The translations under genes were made by a program, and so were the position numbers. A stretch of DNA of 64,000 nt from Lithospermum erythrorhizon (lineage: Eukaryota; Streptophyta; Magnoliopsida; Boraginales; Boraginaceae): positions 682,001 through 746,000 of the forward strand of contig JADFUC010000789.1 in assembly GCA_019722365.1 (NCBI GenBank), written 5' to 3'. This document shows positions 1 through 12,622 of this stretch, in pieces. Position 1 is the stretch's first letter. Each line of letters begins with the position of its first letter. The notes under the pieces are model-generated. The model saw only the letters and a program-made list of their open reading frames with translations. It ran no database searches and was not told the DNA's origin.

Positions 1-2284
1 AACTATTAAATCAAGAAGTCTTCTGTGATAGACTCGATCAAAAAAGTATTGGTAGCGAATCGAACTCATGACCTTGCCGTGAAAAGTTCACCTATTCTAC
101 CAAATCATACGAATAAGTGCATTGTCTGTTCCCTATGGTGTTTCAATGGGAGCAAAATATTAATTGTTTGAATCTTATTCTTTTGAAATAGTTATCATCA
201 TTTTTGAGGAAGATGATGGTTTTATTTTTAATTTTTAATTTTTTTAAAATTTAAATAGACGTTGGAAATATACCATTTAATTGATCAAGATTAACAGTAA
301 TCTTAATTTGATAGTAAAAATGGACAGAAATAGTCGAGGAGTCGATTTCGAGATTTTTAAATAACATAAATGGTCGAAACATGATACAATTAAACGAGAT
401 GATCAAATTTAATCCCTAAACGTGATTGATGTTCAAATTCATTCGCTTTATACGATTATTACTAAATCAAATACTCCATATTATGTTTAATTTTTTGTAG
501 CAATTATTATGCATTTCAGGAATAGAATTGATAACTCTACGGATATACTGGTTGCACAACCATTTATTTTATTTTTTATTTTTTATTTTTCGTGAATCTA
601 GTAATCCAAGTGTCTTGCTTGGTGATTTCGGTTCGAGTGATCCTCCACCTTACTAGTTCGGGGTTACCCTTGGAAGCTCTCCTACCATATTCATTCTTAA
701 GTTAATGGAGGTTAACTGGTTAAGATGGGTTGCTCCAATCAAGATGATGATATTCATTTCTTATCAATAAGCTAAGGAAGATCATCGAGAGATTCTACGT
801 ACGAGATAGTAGCTACAAAGACGATGTGTTGCACTGTTGCCATTGATCCCAATTATACTCCTTCAATTGTTGAGATGGATGCTTTATTTGATACCCTAGT
901 TATCTATGCAAATATATTCATGATCTCGATTGCAACATATTTTAGATTATTGCATATGGTTGCAATCTATACTACAATTCGGGCAAGTCCAACATGTCTA
1001 TTGTGAGGATAACGGACTTGCTAATGCTCTTGCAAATTCGGAATACCACTTAGTATAATAATAATAGTCTTGAAATTACAAAATTGTACAACTAATTTTA
1101 AAAATGGGTAATTGGGTATAATACACAGTGGTAGTTCCCGAATTATAAACTTGTGGCTGAACTTAGTATACATTTATTTCAAATTAGATATATAAGAGTC
1201 TTGGGGGAAACATTTAGTAAACAAATAGAAAATGCCACATTTGTAATATTATACTTAACATAGAAGAATAAAATGTGAGAAATGATTAGTAATTATATGT
1301 GGACAATTTTATTTTTCAGTAAGTATTACATCGAATGAAAACTAAGATAATACCACCCTCGACATAACATTAGCTATTTTTAAGTATGCTGGATCACCAA
1401 GTATTATTCATCATGCTATCATGACATTAAAGAAGGACATCACGAGCGTGAAAATGAAAACTTCATAGACATATGGAACATATATACACATACACTTACA
1501 TTATTATAAAAGCAACTCCAATGAATTATTATGCATGTTATTCAAGTGTAATAGCTAGAAGGGCATGCACCATATATAAATTATCATAGCTAGCTAGTCC
1601 TGATAACCATAATTCCAAAATGTAATTATATTATTGAATCAAATGTAGTGGACATACATGGGAAACACAATATAGTGCAGAATCCTAATAGGGACAAAGA
1701 TCAGACAAAAGTTAACCTATTTTGAGCAATACTAATATTAAATATCAAAATTAAACAGGAAATCTAACATACACGAACGCCTCTACATTTGTTCACCTTC
1801 CCATGTTTAAAAAATCTTTCTCGATTTTCTTTTAGACGAGATTAGGGTTTCTGGCTTCCTTGCATCCCTCCTGCCAGTCTAACGTTTGCTACTTTGCTTG
1901 TTATATACCATTATAAATTATTGAACAATAAATTCATCTAAACTGAAATCATTTCCACGGTATACGTATAGCCAGTTATAATGGTAATTGAGTATTTTTA
2001 GTGATGTATCTAGATCTGTACGTATGAAAGAATCAAAATAAATTACTCAAGATATATTAAGTTGAACATAAATAATATAATTTCATAATATACTAACCCC
2101 TCTGAATATGATGCATCAACTAACTTAGATTCATATTAAAAAATGCAAGATTAATATTAATTCTTACATTTGGTAGTAGCATAAATTAAAATTCGAAGTA
2201 CGTTTGTCATTTTCCATGATGATCTGTATCTCCTCGCTGAAGAAAGAAATAAAAAAGTTGCTCAAAATAGTAGAATACGTACGT
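1..2284. other. Intergenic region, AT-rich
   Basis: No coding exon recognised. Positions 45-115 hold a tRNA-like, SINE-type stretch, annotated separately. The rest is AT-rich sequence with short stop-bounded frames (for example 824-1006) that lack family resemblance. The stretch just left of 2285 is presumably the 3' flank of the ALOG gene. Confidence 0.6.
45..115 (-). repeat. tRNA-like SINE fragment (possible)
   Basis: Read on the minus strand, this holds an A-box-like stretch (tggtagaataggtgaac) followed about 20 nt later by a B-box-like gagttcgattc, the spacing of the RNA polymerase III promoter in tRNA-derived SINEs. No cloverleaf with paired acceptor arms was evident, so I do not call a tRNA gene. 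Target-site duplications were not found. Confidence 0.3.
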
Positions 2285-2863
2285 TTATTGCATCTGAAAG
2301 GTTGATGATGAGCTTTCACCAATATTTGCCTTGAAAGAAACATTTTCAATAATTTTCTTTTTCTTCTTCTTTTTCTTGTAAGGCATGCCTCTAGCTTTCC
2401 CTTGAGCATCCTTAACCTCCCTTAAATAAACCCGAATCGCACCGCTAGCGAAAGGGTTGGTTTCGGGTGAGCCACCGTTCTCCTCGTAGGCCGCCCGAAG
2501 GCGGCCGATGAGTGCATCCAAGCTTCCCCAAGCTTGTCTCAGTGGACAGTTACATGGACCAGCTGGTTCAGGTTGTCCAAAGTAGACACAACCTTGGAAA
2601 TGAACCTTAGTTTTCCCAAACTGGTCGAGATATCTAAGGAAATCTAGTACATGGCTGAAATTGCACTCAGACAATTGTACTTGAGGCCTTTGATTTTTCA
2701 AATATTGACCAAAAGTGTTCCAATCTCTTCGCTTTTGCGATTCATACCGACTTAACTGAATAGGTTGTTGATTATTAGTAGTAGGTTTAGCAATAGATGA
2801 AGATGGTGATTTTAAAATCCCCTCTCCTAATTGTTCTCTCATTTCTTGATTTTCAGCTGCCAT
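2285..2863 (-). CDS. ALOG-domain protein (LIGHT SENSITIVE HYPOCOTYLS / LSH family)
   Basis: Intact single-exon gene for a 192-residue ALOG protein, a plant-specific nuclear family that regulates organ boundaries, meristem and inflorescence development. The ALOG domain spans about residues 39-165, starting at [18 protein letters not shown]. The zinc-ribbon insert is visible as H88, C92, C104 and C106 ([10 protein letters not shown], then [13 protein letters not shown]). The domain closes with [19 protein letters not shown] and is followed by a run of eight lysines (residues 163-170), which fits the family's nuclear localisation signal. N- and C-terminal tails are short and Ser/Gln-rich, as usual. 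The length matches family members of roughly 180-220 residues. Its neighbours are unrelated. Which LSH paralogue it is cannot be decided by eye; the family call is very secure. Confidence 0.95.
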   Translation of the reverse strand: MAAENQEMREQLGEGILKSPSSSIAKPTTNNQQPIQLSRYESQKRRDWNTFGQYLKNQRPQVQLSECNFSHVLDFLRYLDQFGKTKVHFQGCVYFGQPEPAGPCNCPLRQAWGSLDALIGRLRAAYEENGGSPETNPFASGAIRVYLREVKDAQGKARGMPYKKKKKKKKIIENVSFKANIGESSSSTFQMQ

Positions 2864-3690
2864 GTTTTTGCGACAATAATATTTTTTTGGTGGGGGAGGG
2901 CAATTAATATTTTAAGACGGGAAAATAATATAATGTATTTTGATAGAAGGGAAAGGAATTATTGAAGGCCATGGAGGTTGAAAGCAAATAAAATTAAAAA
3001 ATATGGCGAAGGAAAAATTAAAGATGGAGATATCAAATCATGGGGGCTATGGTCAGTATGGTGTAGACAAATGATGGGGCCATTTAAAAGTGCTTTAGCT
3101 ATTTTTCTTCTCTCAATCACTTAATTTTCTTCCTTTAATGGTACTATTAGCGAGCATTGACTAGGCCTTTTTGTATTTTTTTATTTTTATAATCGTAATG
3201 TCATCACTATAGTAATCATTAGTATAACGAATATTTTTAAAAAATATACTACTATTATTGCAATTTGATCAGAGGATGGAGTCTTAATATCAGCAAGTTA
3301 GCCGATGAATTAAAAATGAAACTATGATTATATATGTGGAGTTGTGGTTAATATATAAAAAAAATGGAAACAGTAAGAAATGTATTAACACTAGGGAGTA
3401 GGTGTTTAATATTCTCAGCGTTTATATTGGTACATAAAGTTGTCTGCTGGGGTAGTGGCAATTCCATATATTGCGCTTGGTACTCAGCAAGACGATGCGT
3501 AAGTTTATTTAACTGATTGTGTTCTATTCCGTGTAAAACCTGGTGGCTCCTGCATGGAAACAATAGTACGGGACTAGGGGTTTTTTTTTTGGGTAGTTAT
3601 CTTTTCTTGTGGACCAAATAAAGAAATTAAAGTAATTAACCATGTCCTTCAGCTAAAAAATAATATAGTCTTTTAGACTCAAATATAATA

Positions 3691-3925
3691 CTATCTCTAT
3701 TTTTTTATTTGACGTTTTCGTATATCGAAACGAAAACTTCAACTATCTATTACTAATTACTTCATTATTTTAATAAAATATAAAAATTTATATCAATAGA
3801 TTCGCTCGAAAATAATTTTATAATATTATTTTTTATAATTTTTAATATATATGAAGTTAATAATCGATAACAAAGCTTTACATCGACATACGAAACGTCA
3901 AATAAAACAATTGGAGATATGATAG
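3691..3925. mobile_element. Stowaway-like MITE with TA target duplication
   Basis: A 235-bp non-coding element. The left end reads ctatctctatttttttattt and continues into gacgttttcg. The reverse complement of the right end gives ctatcatatctcc, then ttttatttgacgtttcg, so the two ends form imperfect terminal inverted repeats of about 35 bp. It is flanked by ta on both sides (3689-3690 and 3926-3927), the target duplication of Tc1/mariner-type MITEs. The interior is AT-rich without coding potential. Confidence 0.7.
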
Positions 3926-6900
3926 TAAATATAAAGAACAAATAGTATTTCAATCTATTTTAACTTAGTATTCGACATCACCTATTAATACGACGCGTGA
4001 CGGCCATGTTCGATCCCCCCTCGATGGGGCCAGCAAAGTGACTGTCATTGGGCAGCCAGCACAAGCGCCTCTGTCATGCTACTCAAGCGGCCAGATATGG
4101 GGTATTTACTTACCCGCCTCGGCGTTTATTATCTCTTGATATCCCTCCTCACATCATGACTTTTTCATCACCAAGCATACTTCGCTGAATAAGTAGACAA
4201 CTTATCAGAATTTAAATCAAAGTTATATTGTTCAATTAATGTATACATCTAATGCATATTTATTAGGGTAACTTTCTATATTTAGGTTGTGTGATCATAA
4301 TACACGTCATTGTTACCTCTTGTTAAGTTAGATATTTAATGCATAAATTGTACACAATTTTTATGGAGAAAAAATGCATATTTTATGGCATTTCAAGTTT
4401 ATTATCAACAATAAGTCACTTTCGTATGAACGAATTTCTAAATCAGTATTTATGAGTTTTGTGTAAAGAAAATCCTTCAACACACAACTAATAATATGTA
4501 TCTAAAATCCAATTCCCAAGTTATCTTTAAGTTGTGGTTATGGTTTGATTAATTGCTTCGGTTTTAATACCGTAATACGTGGATAGCATATTTTTCCTAA
4601 GCCTCCCAGTAACGCCCTCGAGCCTGAGCTTCCTGACCACCAACTGGCTTTTGTGCCGCATTGCTCAGCTCTTTCCCTCAAGTTACTGGCCTCCCTGGCC
4701 TCTGACCGAACTTTGGCTTTATTATATCGGTGCAAAGTTCCTCAGTAGTTGTCGCACGCCTCGCCTCCCGCCCGAGTCAAGTTACTTCCGGTTGTTGTGA
4801 AGTCAAGCCTTGCTCCATATTGTCTCCGTGATTTAAACCCTGTGAGGCTGTCAGATTTGCACTAATGCACCGGTTTCTGTCAGAACTAATTCGACGCTTA
4901 AGTTTAGTTCTGGATGTTTCGGCAGCTTATCAACACTATAAAGAATTCAAGTTTTTACATTACCTTCAAACGGGTGTCTTGCATTTTATTATTTATAAAA
5001 TATTCAAGGCCTGGTTGCTAAGACGCATGTCGTCACCATCTGCGCTTTAAAAGTTCCCTCATTCTAGACGGTTTAAATCTGATCCAATGCATTCAACAAC
5101 ACTTGTTCTATTAAATTGTCAATACTTTAATAGACAACAATTTAAAATCTTAGGTATATATTAATGAGCTAAAATATCATGATACTAAACTTTTCTAAGA
5201 ATACAAGCATTAAATCAATCTCAACCTTTAACGCTCGATTTCTTACCAACGCGATCATATTTTTTAAATAAAATTGTTCATTTACCCTTTAATAATAATA
5301 TACTTAGTACTATAAGTCAAACTCATTAATATTCGAATTTGATGTTGTACACCATATTAAACTGACTATTGCTAAGTACGAAGGGATTAAATGAGAATTG
5401 TGAAGCATTAGTAGGTGCGACAGTTATATAATTCCATATATTGTCTAGCACCATAAATTGACAATCTTGATAATAATGCTTAACAATAATATTTTCCGAA
5501 CCGTACAGCCTGATGTGAATTTCTTGTTTATGGTTGATCAGAGCTTTCCTTTTGTCAATTGTCCTTCCTGATAACAGTGATACGTAGTTTTTATTTTTGG
5601 GCCTTTTCCTGAAACAAGCAACACTGACATACCAAAACTCTTGTACAACGGTGGCTTTGGTTTCCTTAATTCAAGCTAACAGTTGATTCCATTTTTATTT
5701 TTCAAAATGTACACTTCAAGCTTAGCTTTCTACTAACCGCAAAATATCACGGTGTTAATATATATAAAATGAAATACTAGTAATAAGCTAATATATATAC
5801 TACGGCAATGTAATTAATTAGTTTACAATAGGCAGTAGGCACGGATGATAAGTCAATATCCTGAAGAAATTATTATAGTGGTCTTTGCTTATACAGATGT
5901 CTCTTGTTCAAATTACATTGAAACTACATTTCATAGTATACATACCTTGAAGACGCTTATAAATTTTTACTTGTGATGTTACCTTGATTATTACGCTTGA
6001 ATACGGTGATATTTGAAATATTATTCGTTAAATAATTATCAGACATAATCGACACCTATTTGCCGCTAAGTCAGATATACGCTCGGGATCGTATTTATTA
6101 ACGCTCATATTATGGCTACTCTTCATAACACTCAGTGACATGACAGCCATTGTGACAAATTTCATAATCAATATACTATCAAATAATGTTCGATTAACAT
6201 TTATTAGTGTATGACTTTTGTCAATCGATCCTAAGAGGTCACACGCATACAACGTAATCGATTCATAATTTAATTATAACTTTTCGGGTTTAATTAAGAA
6301 CACGCAAGAAAATTTCAATTGCTGAAAATACTTTGTTCTAATTAAAATAAAAGTAAGTGAATGTATTCGCATTATCTTCTTAACCACATACGACGCTTCG
6401 ATTTTATAATAAAGAAATGCAAAGTTTCCTCGAACATCCTCGTAGTCGATTAAGGAGGAGCTAAGCAGCTTTGTCACCTCTTCAAAGTTCTAAAAAGAGT
6501 GATTTTTAAGGCCTATATAAAGATCAATTTTATAATAAATATCAAGCCATTCAATTTTGGAGATTCACTTCTCCCTTTCGGTGAAATAGCCGAAGACAAA
6601 GCTTCTCTCTCCCTCCCTTCCTTACCAACTAAGAGGGTGGGAGAAAAATCCTTCTGCTTTCCCCGCCAACCTCGCTCATGGGGCTTAATATTTTGTGAAA
6701 TAGCTTCTAAGAAAACTCCCTATGACTTGCTCAGTCAGTCATGCTGACAATCTTGGGAGATTCTCGCCGTGATGTCATAGATCTTCATCATATGGTCTTT
6801 ACTGCTATATCTCCGATAAATTCCTAAGAAACGAAATATATTTTTCTTCTCTTTTTTAATTATCAAGTTATACAACTAGAATATCATGGTATTCATATTC

Positions 6901-7351
6901 ATGATTAAGCTAATATTATTTATATGTTAAAAAGAGCAACATATTACTAATCAAGTAATCTATGCAAATTTTTAGTTGGATATATATTAATCACTAAACT
7001 CGTATCATCGCTTAATCGAAACTTCTTACATGTATGAAAATATCTCCAACGTAGAGCACAATAAAAGATTCTATCTAAACAGACTGATCTAGTGTTTAAG
7101 TCATAAGATGCTTAAGTTATTATTTATTGAATTTGGATTGCTATCTTTAAGAGCCCATTATCTAACGGGTAAAGATAAATAAAATTCAAAGTAAAAATTT
7201 CAGAAATTGTCATCTTCTCCAACTATAGGGCATCAATTATTCTTCAGTAATTCTCCGACCTCATTTATCCAGAAGAAAGGACTAATCAATTTGCTTACTG
7301 ATTTTGGCAAGGCTGGCGATTTGAAGCAAAGAGGCCAAGAATCTAAGGCCA

Positions 7352-7740
7352 GAGAAGGGAGATTGTTAGGTTTGTGCCGCTAATTATTTAAGCAGCCAAG
7401 CAACATAATATTTAAGCACTAACTAGAAGCCCGAGAACCAGAACAATAAAAAAGTTATCCACTGCCCTGTTAGTTTAAGCTGATGAGTAGTGATGAATGA
7501 TGATTGATGAATGATGATTGATGAGTCTAACTACTACTAGGCTCATTTCATGCTGGAGCCTGGAAGCATACCTTATCTCACTAGTACAAGCTGGACCTCT
7601 TAGCCTTTGGGCTTCATGGAGTTCCTATTATCTCTAGCATTTGCCTATCTCAATTCTCAAGTGTCAACTGTCAAGTGTTTCAAGGAGTTTGTCAATCATT
7701 GTTAAGAATGAATTCATTGATCTAATATCGAAAATCAGTT
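7352..7740 (+). mobile_element. Copia-like polypurine tract and LTR remnant (possible)
   Basis: The string agagaagggagat followed directly by tgttaggtttgtg (LTR start at 7364) is the arrangement seen at the 3' end of plant Copia elements, a polypurine tract abutting a 5'-TG LTR end. The right boundary is uncertain; about 7740 is a guess. A short tandem of tgatgaatgatgat lies inside (about 7490-7530). No Copia reading frame is visible upstream, so this is at most a truncated 3' end. Confidence 0.35.
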
Positions 7741-7929
7741 GACTTAGGATAAATAAAGTATATTGTGTCTTGAACATACATGTGTTTTCTTTATTCCCAT
7801 AAAAAGAAGATTACAAATACTGGATGCCAAAAAGTGAATAGAGAACTTCACTTTAAATCTACCATTATTATTAGTTAAACATAAGAAAGGAATAAATAAC
7901 AAATATCAAAGTTACAATAAACCAAAAAT

Positions 7930-9231
7930 TCAAATCTTAATATATCCGAGATGCTTCTTGTCCGCAACTTTAGTCAGGGTCATCAAATCATAAGCAATCC
8001 AACACATAGACTTATCCTGTTGATAGAAATAGCCCGCACACTTGCAATCCAACGTGCATTTCTTGGAACAGTCACCTTCCTTCATTGGTCCATCTCCTTT
8101 TGTATACTTTGTAACAAAATGGTCAACTCCAACAATCTTGTAATATTTTACTTTCTTAGCATCACAAGACGAAGAAGTCAATTTAGGTGGTTTGCATTTC
8201 TCACTCCATCCAAGTAATCCATTTGGTGATGGACAAGCAACACATTGCCCTTTGTCACATAACCCAAATTTCCCACACTTTTCAGGAAGTTGACATGTCC
8301 CAACATCGAAATTGATAAAAAGATCAAATGTCTCAGACCATGCTTGAATATCAGCTTCTTGATCATAAGTAAATGCTTTGAGGGTACCATCAATTCCCAA
8401 ACGAAGATATGTTATAGTAGCATTGTACCTTAGTTGCTTTCCAAGAAAGAGACCAACTACATTTGTCGACTTGGCAACCTTGAAATCCAACATGATTTCG
8501 TTATCAGAGTTGACATTTAATGTCATGGATTCCAAGCTTCCATTTCCGTATTGTAACCGACTAGAGGATTCATAGTATAGTTGTGGCTTTGGAGAAGTCT
8601 TAGGTTGATAATACATAGCAAATCTTGTATTTTCCAGAACAAAACTGTACGGGCCGTTCGTGTTCTGTTGTGGAGATGTTCGGCTTACTAGCTTGGATCC
8701 AGGGCGAAGAGATTGACCTACAAGAATAGTATCTGTGGGGCGATCAAAACTCTGCCAAAGAAACTGCCCTTTGGCGTCGTAGAGTACCATATTGCCAGTT
8801 GACATTAATTGGAACCCTACGACGCCTTTATTGGCAGTTCCACTCTGCCATGCAACACGACCATCGGCATCCGCTAGTACCAAGTTGCCATCGGTGCCTA
8901 AAGAGAAGGTGGCTTTTTCATGGACGGGATTGCCACGATTGAAGTCATAAACCCAACGCATTAGGGACGTTGAGCGGACCGTTCCTACACGGAGGCCTAA
9001 GTAGTAAGTGTTTGGGGTGGTGTTGTAGAAACAAAGTTGGAATGGGTATGTAAATGTGTCTAGAGTACGATAATTTGCATCGTATTCGACAATGTAATCT
9101 CCGAAATCGCCTTCGTTTACGTATTTGAAGGTGGCGGAAGCAGGGACTGTTGCATGGGAGATTGAAACAAGAGTTTGGATTAAGAGTAAGAGAAAGGCTA
9201 ATGATGACAATAATGTGTTTGATGAAGACAT
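7930..9231 (-). CDS. EP1-like secreted glycoprotein (bulb-type lectin + PAN-like)
   Basis: Intact single-exon gene, 433 residues. It resembles epidermis-specific secreted glycoprotein EP1 and the kinase-less S-locus-glycoprotein-like lectins, which are secreted to the cell wall; their biochemical role is poorly defined. Residues 1-27 are a signal peptide (hydrophobic LLSSLAFLLLLIQTLVSI, then SHA). A bulb-type lectin region follows (about 60-190), with FSLGTDGNLVLADADGRVAW and STGNMVLYDAKGQFLWQSFD. The Cys-rich part begins near 320 (CGKFGLCDKGQCVACPSPNG) and ends in a PAN/apple-like module (CSKKCTLDCKCAGYFYQQ). There is no transmembrane segment or kinase domain. It is closely similar to the gene at 13.3 kb in the opposite orientation, so the two are tandem-family paralogues. 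A duplicated TATA-bearing unit lies 50-90 bp upstream. Confidence 0.93.
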   Translation of the reverse strand: MSSSNTLLSSLAFLLLLIQTLVSISHATVPASATFKYVNEGDFGDYIVEYDANYRTLDTFTYPFQLCFYNTTPNTYYLGLRVGTVRSTSLMRWVYDFNRGNPVHEKATFSLGTDGNLVLADADGRVAWQSGTANKGVVGFQLMSTGNMVLYDAKGQFLWQSFDRPTDTILVGQSLRPGSKLVSRTSPQQNTNGPYSFVLENTRFAMYYQPKTSPKPQLYYESSSRLQYGNGSLESMTLNVNSDNEIMLDFKVAKSTNVVGLFLGKQLRYNATITYLRLGIDGTLKAFTYDQEADIQAWSETFDLFINFDVGTCQLPEKCGKFGLCDKGQCVACPSPNGLLGWSEKCKPPKLTSSSCDAKKVKYYKIVGVDHFVTKYTKGDGPMKEGDCSKKCTLDCKCAGYFYQQDKSMCWIAYDLMTLTKVADKKHLGYIKI

Positions 9232-9280
9232 ATTTGTTTGAAATATTTTTGTGTTTTGATGATGATGTTTGAGGAAATAT

Positions 9281-9318
9281 GAATGTATTTATAGCAGTTG
9301 AATGTATTTATAGCGGTT
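9281..9318 (-). promoter_or_regulatory. Duplicated TATA-box unit upstream of EP1-like gene
   Basis: Two adjacent 19-bp copies (9281-9299 and 9300-9318) differ at one base. Each reads ctataaatac on the minus strand, giving two TATAAATA boxes 19 bp apart. They sit 50-87 bp before the ATG at 9231, where a core promoter is expected. Confidence 0.6.
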
Positions 9319-10659
9319 GAAATGTGGGGAATTTTGTTAAATTAATTAGCAAGATAAGACCAAGTTATCATATTGTCAAGCAAAATAATAATAGTCAAAC
9401 AGGGCTGCTGCTTTATTTTTTTAATGGAGCTACTGGTTGTAGGCCCTCTTCATTTTCTTTAGAGAAGCTTCTATCTTGTAGTGCTGCAACAAGTTGTCCA
9501 TTAATAGATTCCTGTTGGTACAACTTACAAGTTGTCAGTTTGATCATCAATTTGCGAAAATCTCCGGTCAATAAATAAACCATAAAAATTGTAACAAATA
9601 AATATGAAACTATGGGTATGGTAGGTGAGTTTTTTTATAGGGTAAATCGTTGAAGGTTGTTTTAAATTTCAATATACAGAATAATTGACATCCAAAACTA
9701 TCTAAATTCTCAAATGGTTTTTGAACATTGAACATGGATGATTAACTAAAAATATTACGCAATAAGTAATACTTCAACGAAAATATTTATATATAACAAT
9801 TACCTACAATAATATAAATGTTAAAATCTTATTAAAGATAATAAATTAATTGGGAATATAAAACATCAAATTATAATCTGGCTTTTGTTTATTTTAAACG
9901 CTCTAATGTAACGATAACCTACGATATATATGTAATTCCATCGCTAACTAACCAAAAAAATAAAGGAATCAATCCAAAAAATGTATTAATTTTCAGATTT
10001 GAGAAATTACCTAAAATTATTACTATTGGAAAATATACTCAAGAGTTAAATCTATGTGAAATATCATCTGCCTTTTCAAAGGCTTCTTACTCAACATAAC
10101 ACTATTATGAAGCCACAACAGCCCAACAATACGTGAACAAAATCATCCCAAAGAAAACGTAATAAAGCTTATATCATTCTCTCAGTTGGCCGAAATCAGA
10201 ACGCCCATTATAAAATAATCTTTGGTCATTAACAAATAATACGTAGAATCCCAACCATGGAATACCCAGACTAATGAACTCTCTCATGATTTTAATGAGT
10301 TATAATAACAATGATGTAAATACATAAATATAATTATTAATTTTAATTATTTAATTATCATTAATTTTTTGTAATTAAATAAAATAATAACAGAATGTTT
10401 AACTTTTAAAGATTATAACGTAGAGTTGTACTATAATTAAGTAACACATATATATTATTATATTTCAATCGCATCGTATTCAAACCGAACTTGTAATGAT
10501 GTATTATATTATAAAAATATATTTAGTCATATTTTTGTTCTAATGATATATAATCAAAACATGATTGCTCAAACTTAAATTAAAGTTACAACATAATTTT
10601 TTTATTTTCATGCTCGAATATTCTATATTCATACGTACTGAGATTTTGGTTTACATAAA

Positions 10660-11470
10660 AATTAAAGAAATTATAAAATTGACGTGACTTCGATGATACT
10701 ACGCATTTACCGCACGTGAATTTTATGATTTTTATCAGTAGTAAGTATATTATTTTATTTATTATTTTATTAAAATATTTAAAAGATTCGCTTTCTAGAA
10801 GAAAATATCGATACGCCGATGTTCATATTCATACGTTTCTTCAATATTTAATTCACATTAAAAATTAAATAATGATAAAAAGTAAATGTAACTCTCATGA
10901 TACTTTCTTTAATTAGATTTAAATCATTTCACAAAATTAAAAGATACGATAAAATTCACGTAACTCCCATTTATTAATTTGCATTACATTTAATCCTTTT
11001 TACATAAAAATCCATTTTACTCTCACATACCTTCTTTAATTTCGTTTAGCTTCCTTTTACAAAATTGAATAAATGCTAAAATTTAAATTTCTATTATAAC
11101 TTTTTAATTATATTTTTACCTTTACATCAAAATCAAGAAATATGTGCACCACAGAATTTCCATTTATAATTTCTTAATTTCATTTAATCATTTACATAAA
11201 AATTGAGAAATGATCAAATTCATGTAACTCAATGATAATTTTCTTAATTCCATTTAATCATTTACATAAAAATCATTTAAATGATCAAATTCATGAATCT
11301 CATTTATACTTAATTTATTTAATTTTACATAAAATCAAGAATGTTAAAAATTCACGTGAATTTTACATAATAAATTTCTTAATTCTATTTTAATCATTTT
11401 ACATAAAAAATCAAGAAATGTAATAAAATTCAAGAATTCCCCGCGATACCTTATTAATTCTTATTTAATT
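10660..11470. repeat. Degenerate AT-rich minisatellite, period about 65-75 bp
   Basis: Repeated diverged units carry the core motifs aattcatgtaactc, ttcttaattccatttaatca and tttacataaaaatcaagaaatg, visible about eight to ten times across the interval. The clearest copies lie at about 11140-11400. The exact copy number needs a tandem-repeat calculation. Confidence 0.55.
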
Positions 11471-12462
11471 CACATCATCATTGTACGCCTCAAATTATGT
11501 GACATCTTTATTTATGCTTATTTTCACAATTATAGAGTATATCTGATGTCTACATTATTAGGTGTAGGCTGAAATTGAAGATGGAGAAGTGGAGCCAAGC
11601 TGGTTGAGACAAGGAGAACAAACAGGTCACGCTCCTTCTTGTGGAGACTAGAGAGGGTTCTTTTCAATTCACCTTATCCTTAATAGAATGATAGTGAATC
11701 ATTCAAAGCTGAATTGTCAAAGTGATGTTGAGATCTCCAGCTCACTGCCATTATTGCAAGATTGGCCACGCAAGTTTATTTAGACACCGTATATTATTCA
11801 ACTTTATCCTACATAAGTAGTAGTGTATAGCTAATAATTGGATTTACTGCAAGTCCGCAATATATAGATTTTTAATGTGATATCAAAAAGGTTGAGTGTA
11901 TGACGTAGATCAAAGATGAATAATTAAAAGTATTTTCCTTTGTATAGTAGTAATGACGTAGCCAAATCAAACTAATGAGCCTGGAAGCCCGCTCTTGGCT
12001 CGACTCGGGTTTATTTAGACCGATTCGAGCTTCGAGTTCCGAACCGCTTGGTTTATCTCGGCTCATGCACAATTCTGCTTACCACTTTAGTTATACATCT
12101 GTCTTAACCCCACTCTGTTTACAGTTTTCTGAATACATTAAACATTCAGCATAAATCCACATTATTGAATACAATGAGAAATAATGAGCAATAATGTATG
12201 TACCATGAACTTTAATTGGTTGGTATCTTCTTGATGGCAATGTATTTAGCTGAAGGAATAAAAGAATTAACAACTTGTTGCCTGATCACATAACCCAGGC
12301 GACCTTAAACAAATGGAGAATGGACATCAATCACAATACATAAAAATGTGAATAAACAAGAAGCAGTGTCCACAAAACCAAGTTCATGGTTGTTGAATGT
12401 GTAAAATAGCTATCTGATGCCTAGTGGACTATGTTTATAAAATATCAGTTCTTTTTTAAAGT

Positions 12463-12622
12463 TCATGGTTGTGAAAAATGCAAACCACCTAAGTTGACCT
12501 AATTTGGGTTGTGTGCAGGATATTTCTATCAACAGGACAAGTCTATGTGTTGGATTGCTAATGATTTGATGACACTTACAAGAGTTGCAGATAAGAAGCA
12601 TCTCGGATACATAAAGTATTAA
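12463..12622 (+). pseudogene. EP1-like glycoprotein fragment (C-terminal remnant)
   Basis: A decayed copy of the 3' end of the neighbouring EP1-like genes. Positions 12466-12500 match the codons around SEKCKPPKLT. About 150 bp of the parent are then missing, and 12512-12622 reads CAGYFYQQDKSMCWI through DLMTLTRVADKKHLGYIKY and a stop. The similarity continues into the 3' flank (catatttcaattgagt). No lectin domain, signal peptide or start codon is present, so it cannot make the family product. It probably remains from a third gene copy. Confidence 0.85.

Larger units (their letters stand above)
2864..7929. other. Intergenic region with MITE, GC-rich patches and LTR remnant
   Basis: No gene recognised. 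It contains a TA-flanked MITE (3691-3925), unexplained GC-richer islands near 4000-4160, 4575-4810 and 6560-6790 within AT-rich DNA, and a Copia-like polypurine tract/LTR start at about 7352. Short frames in the islands (for example 4538-4735 minus, 6499-6747 plus) have no family resemblance. The right end is the 3' flank of the EP1-like gene. Confidence 0.55.
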
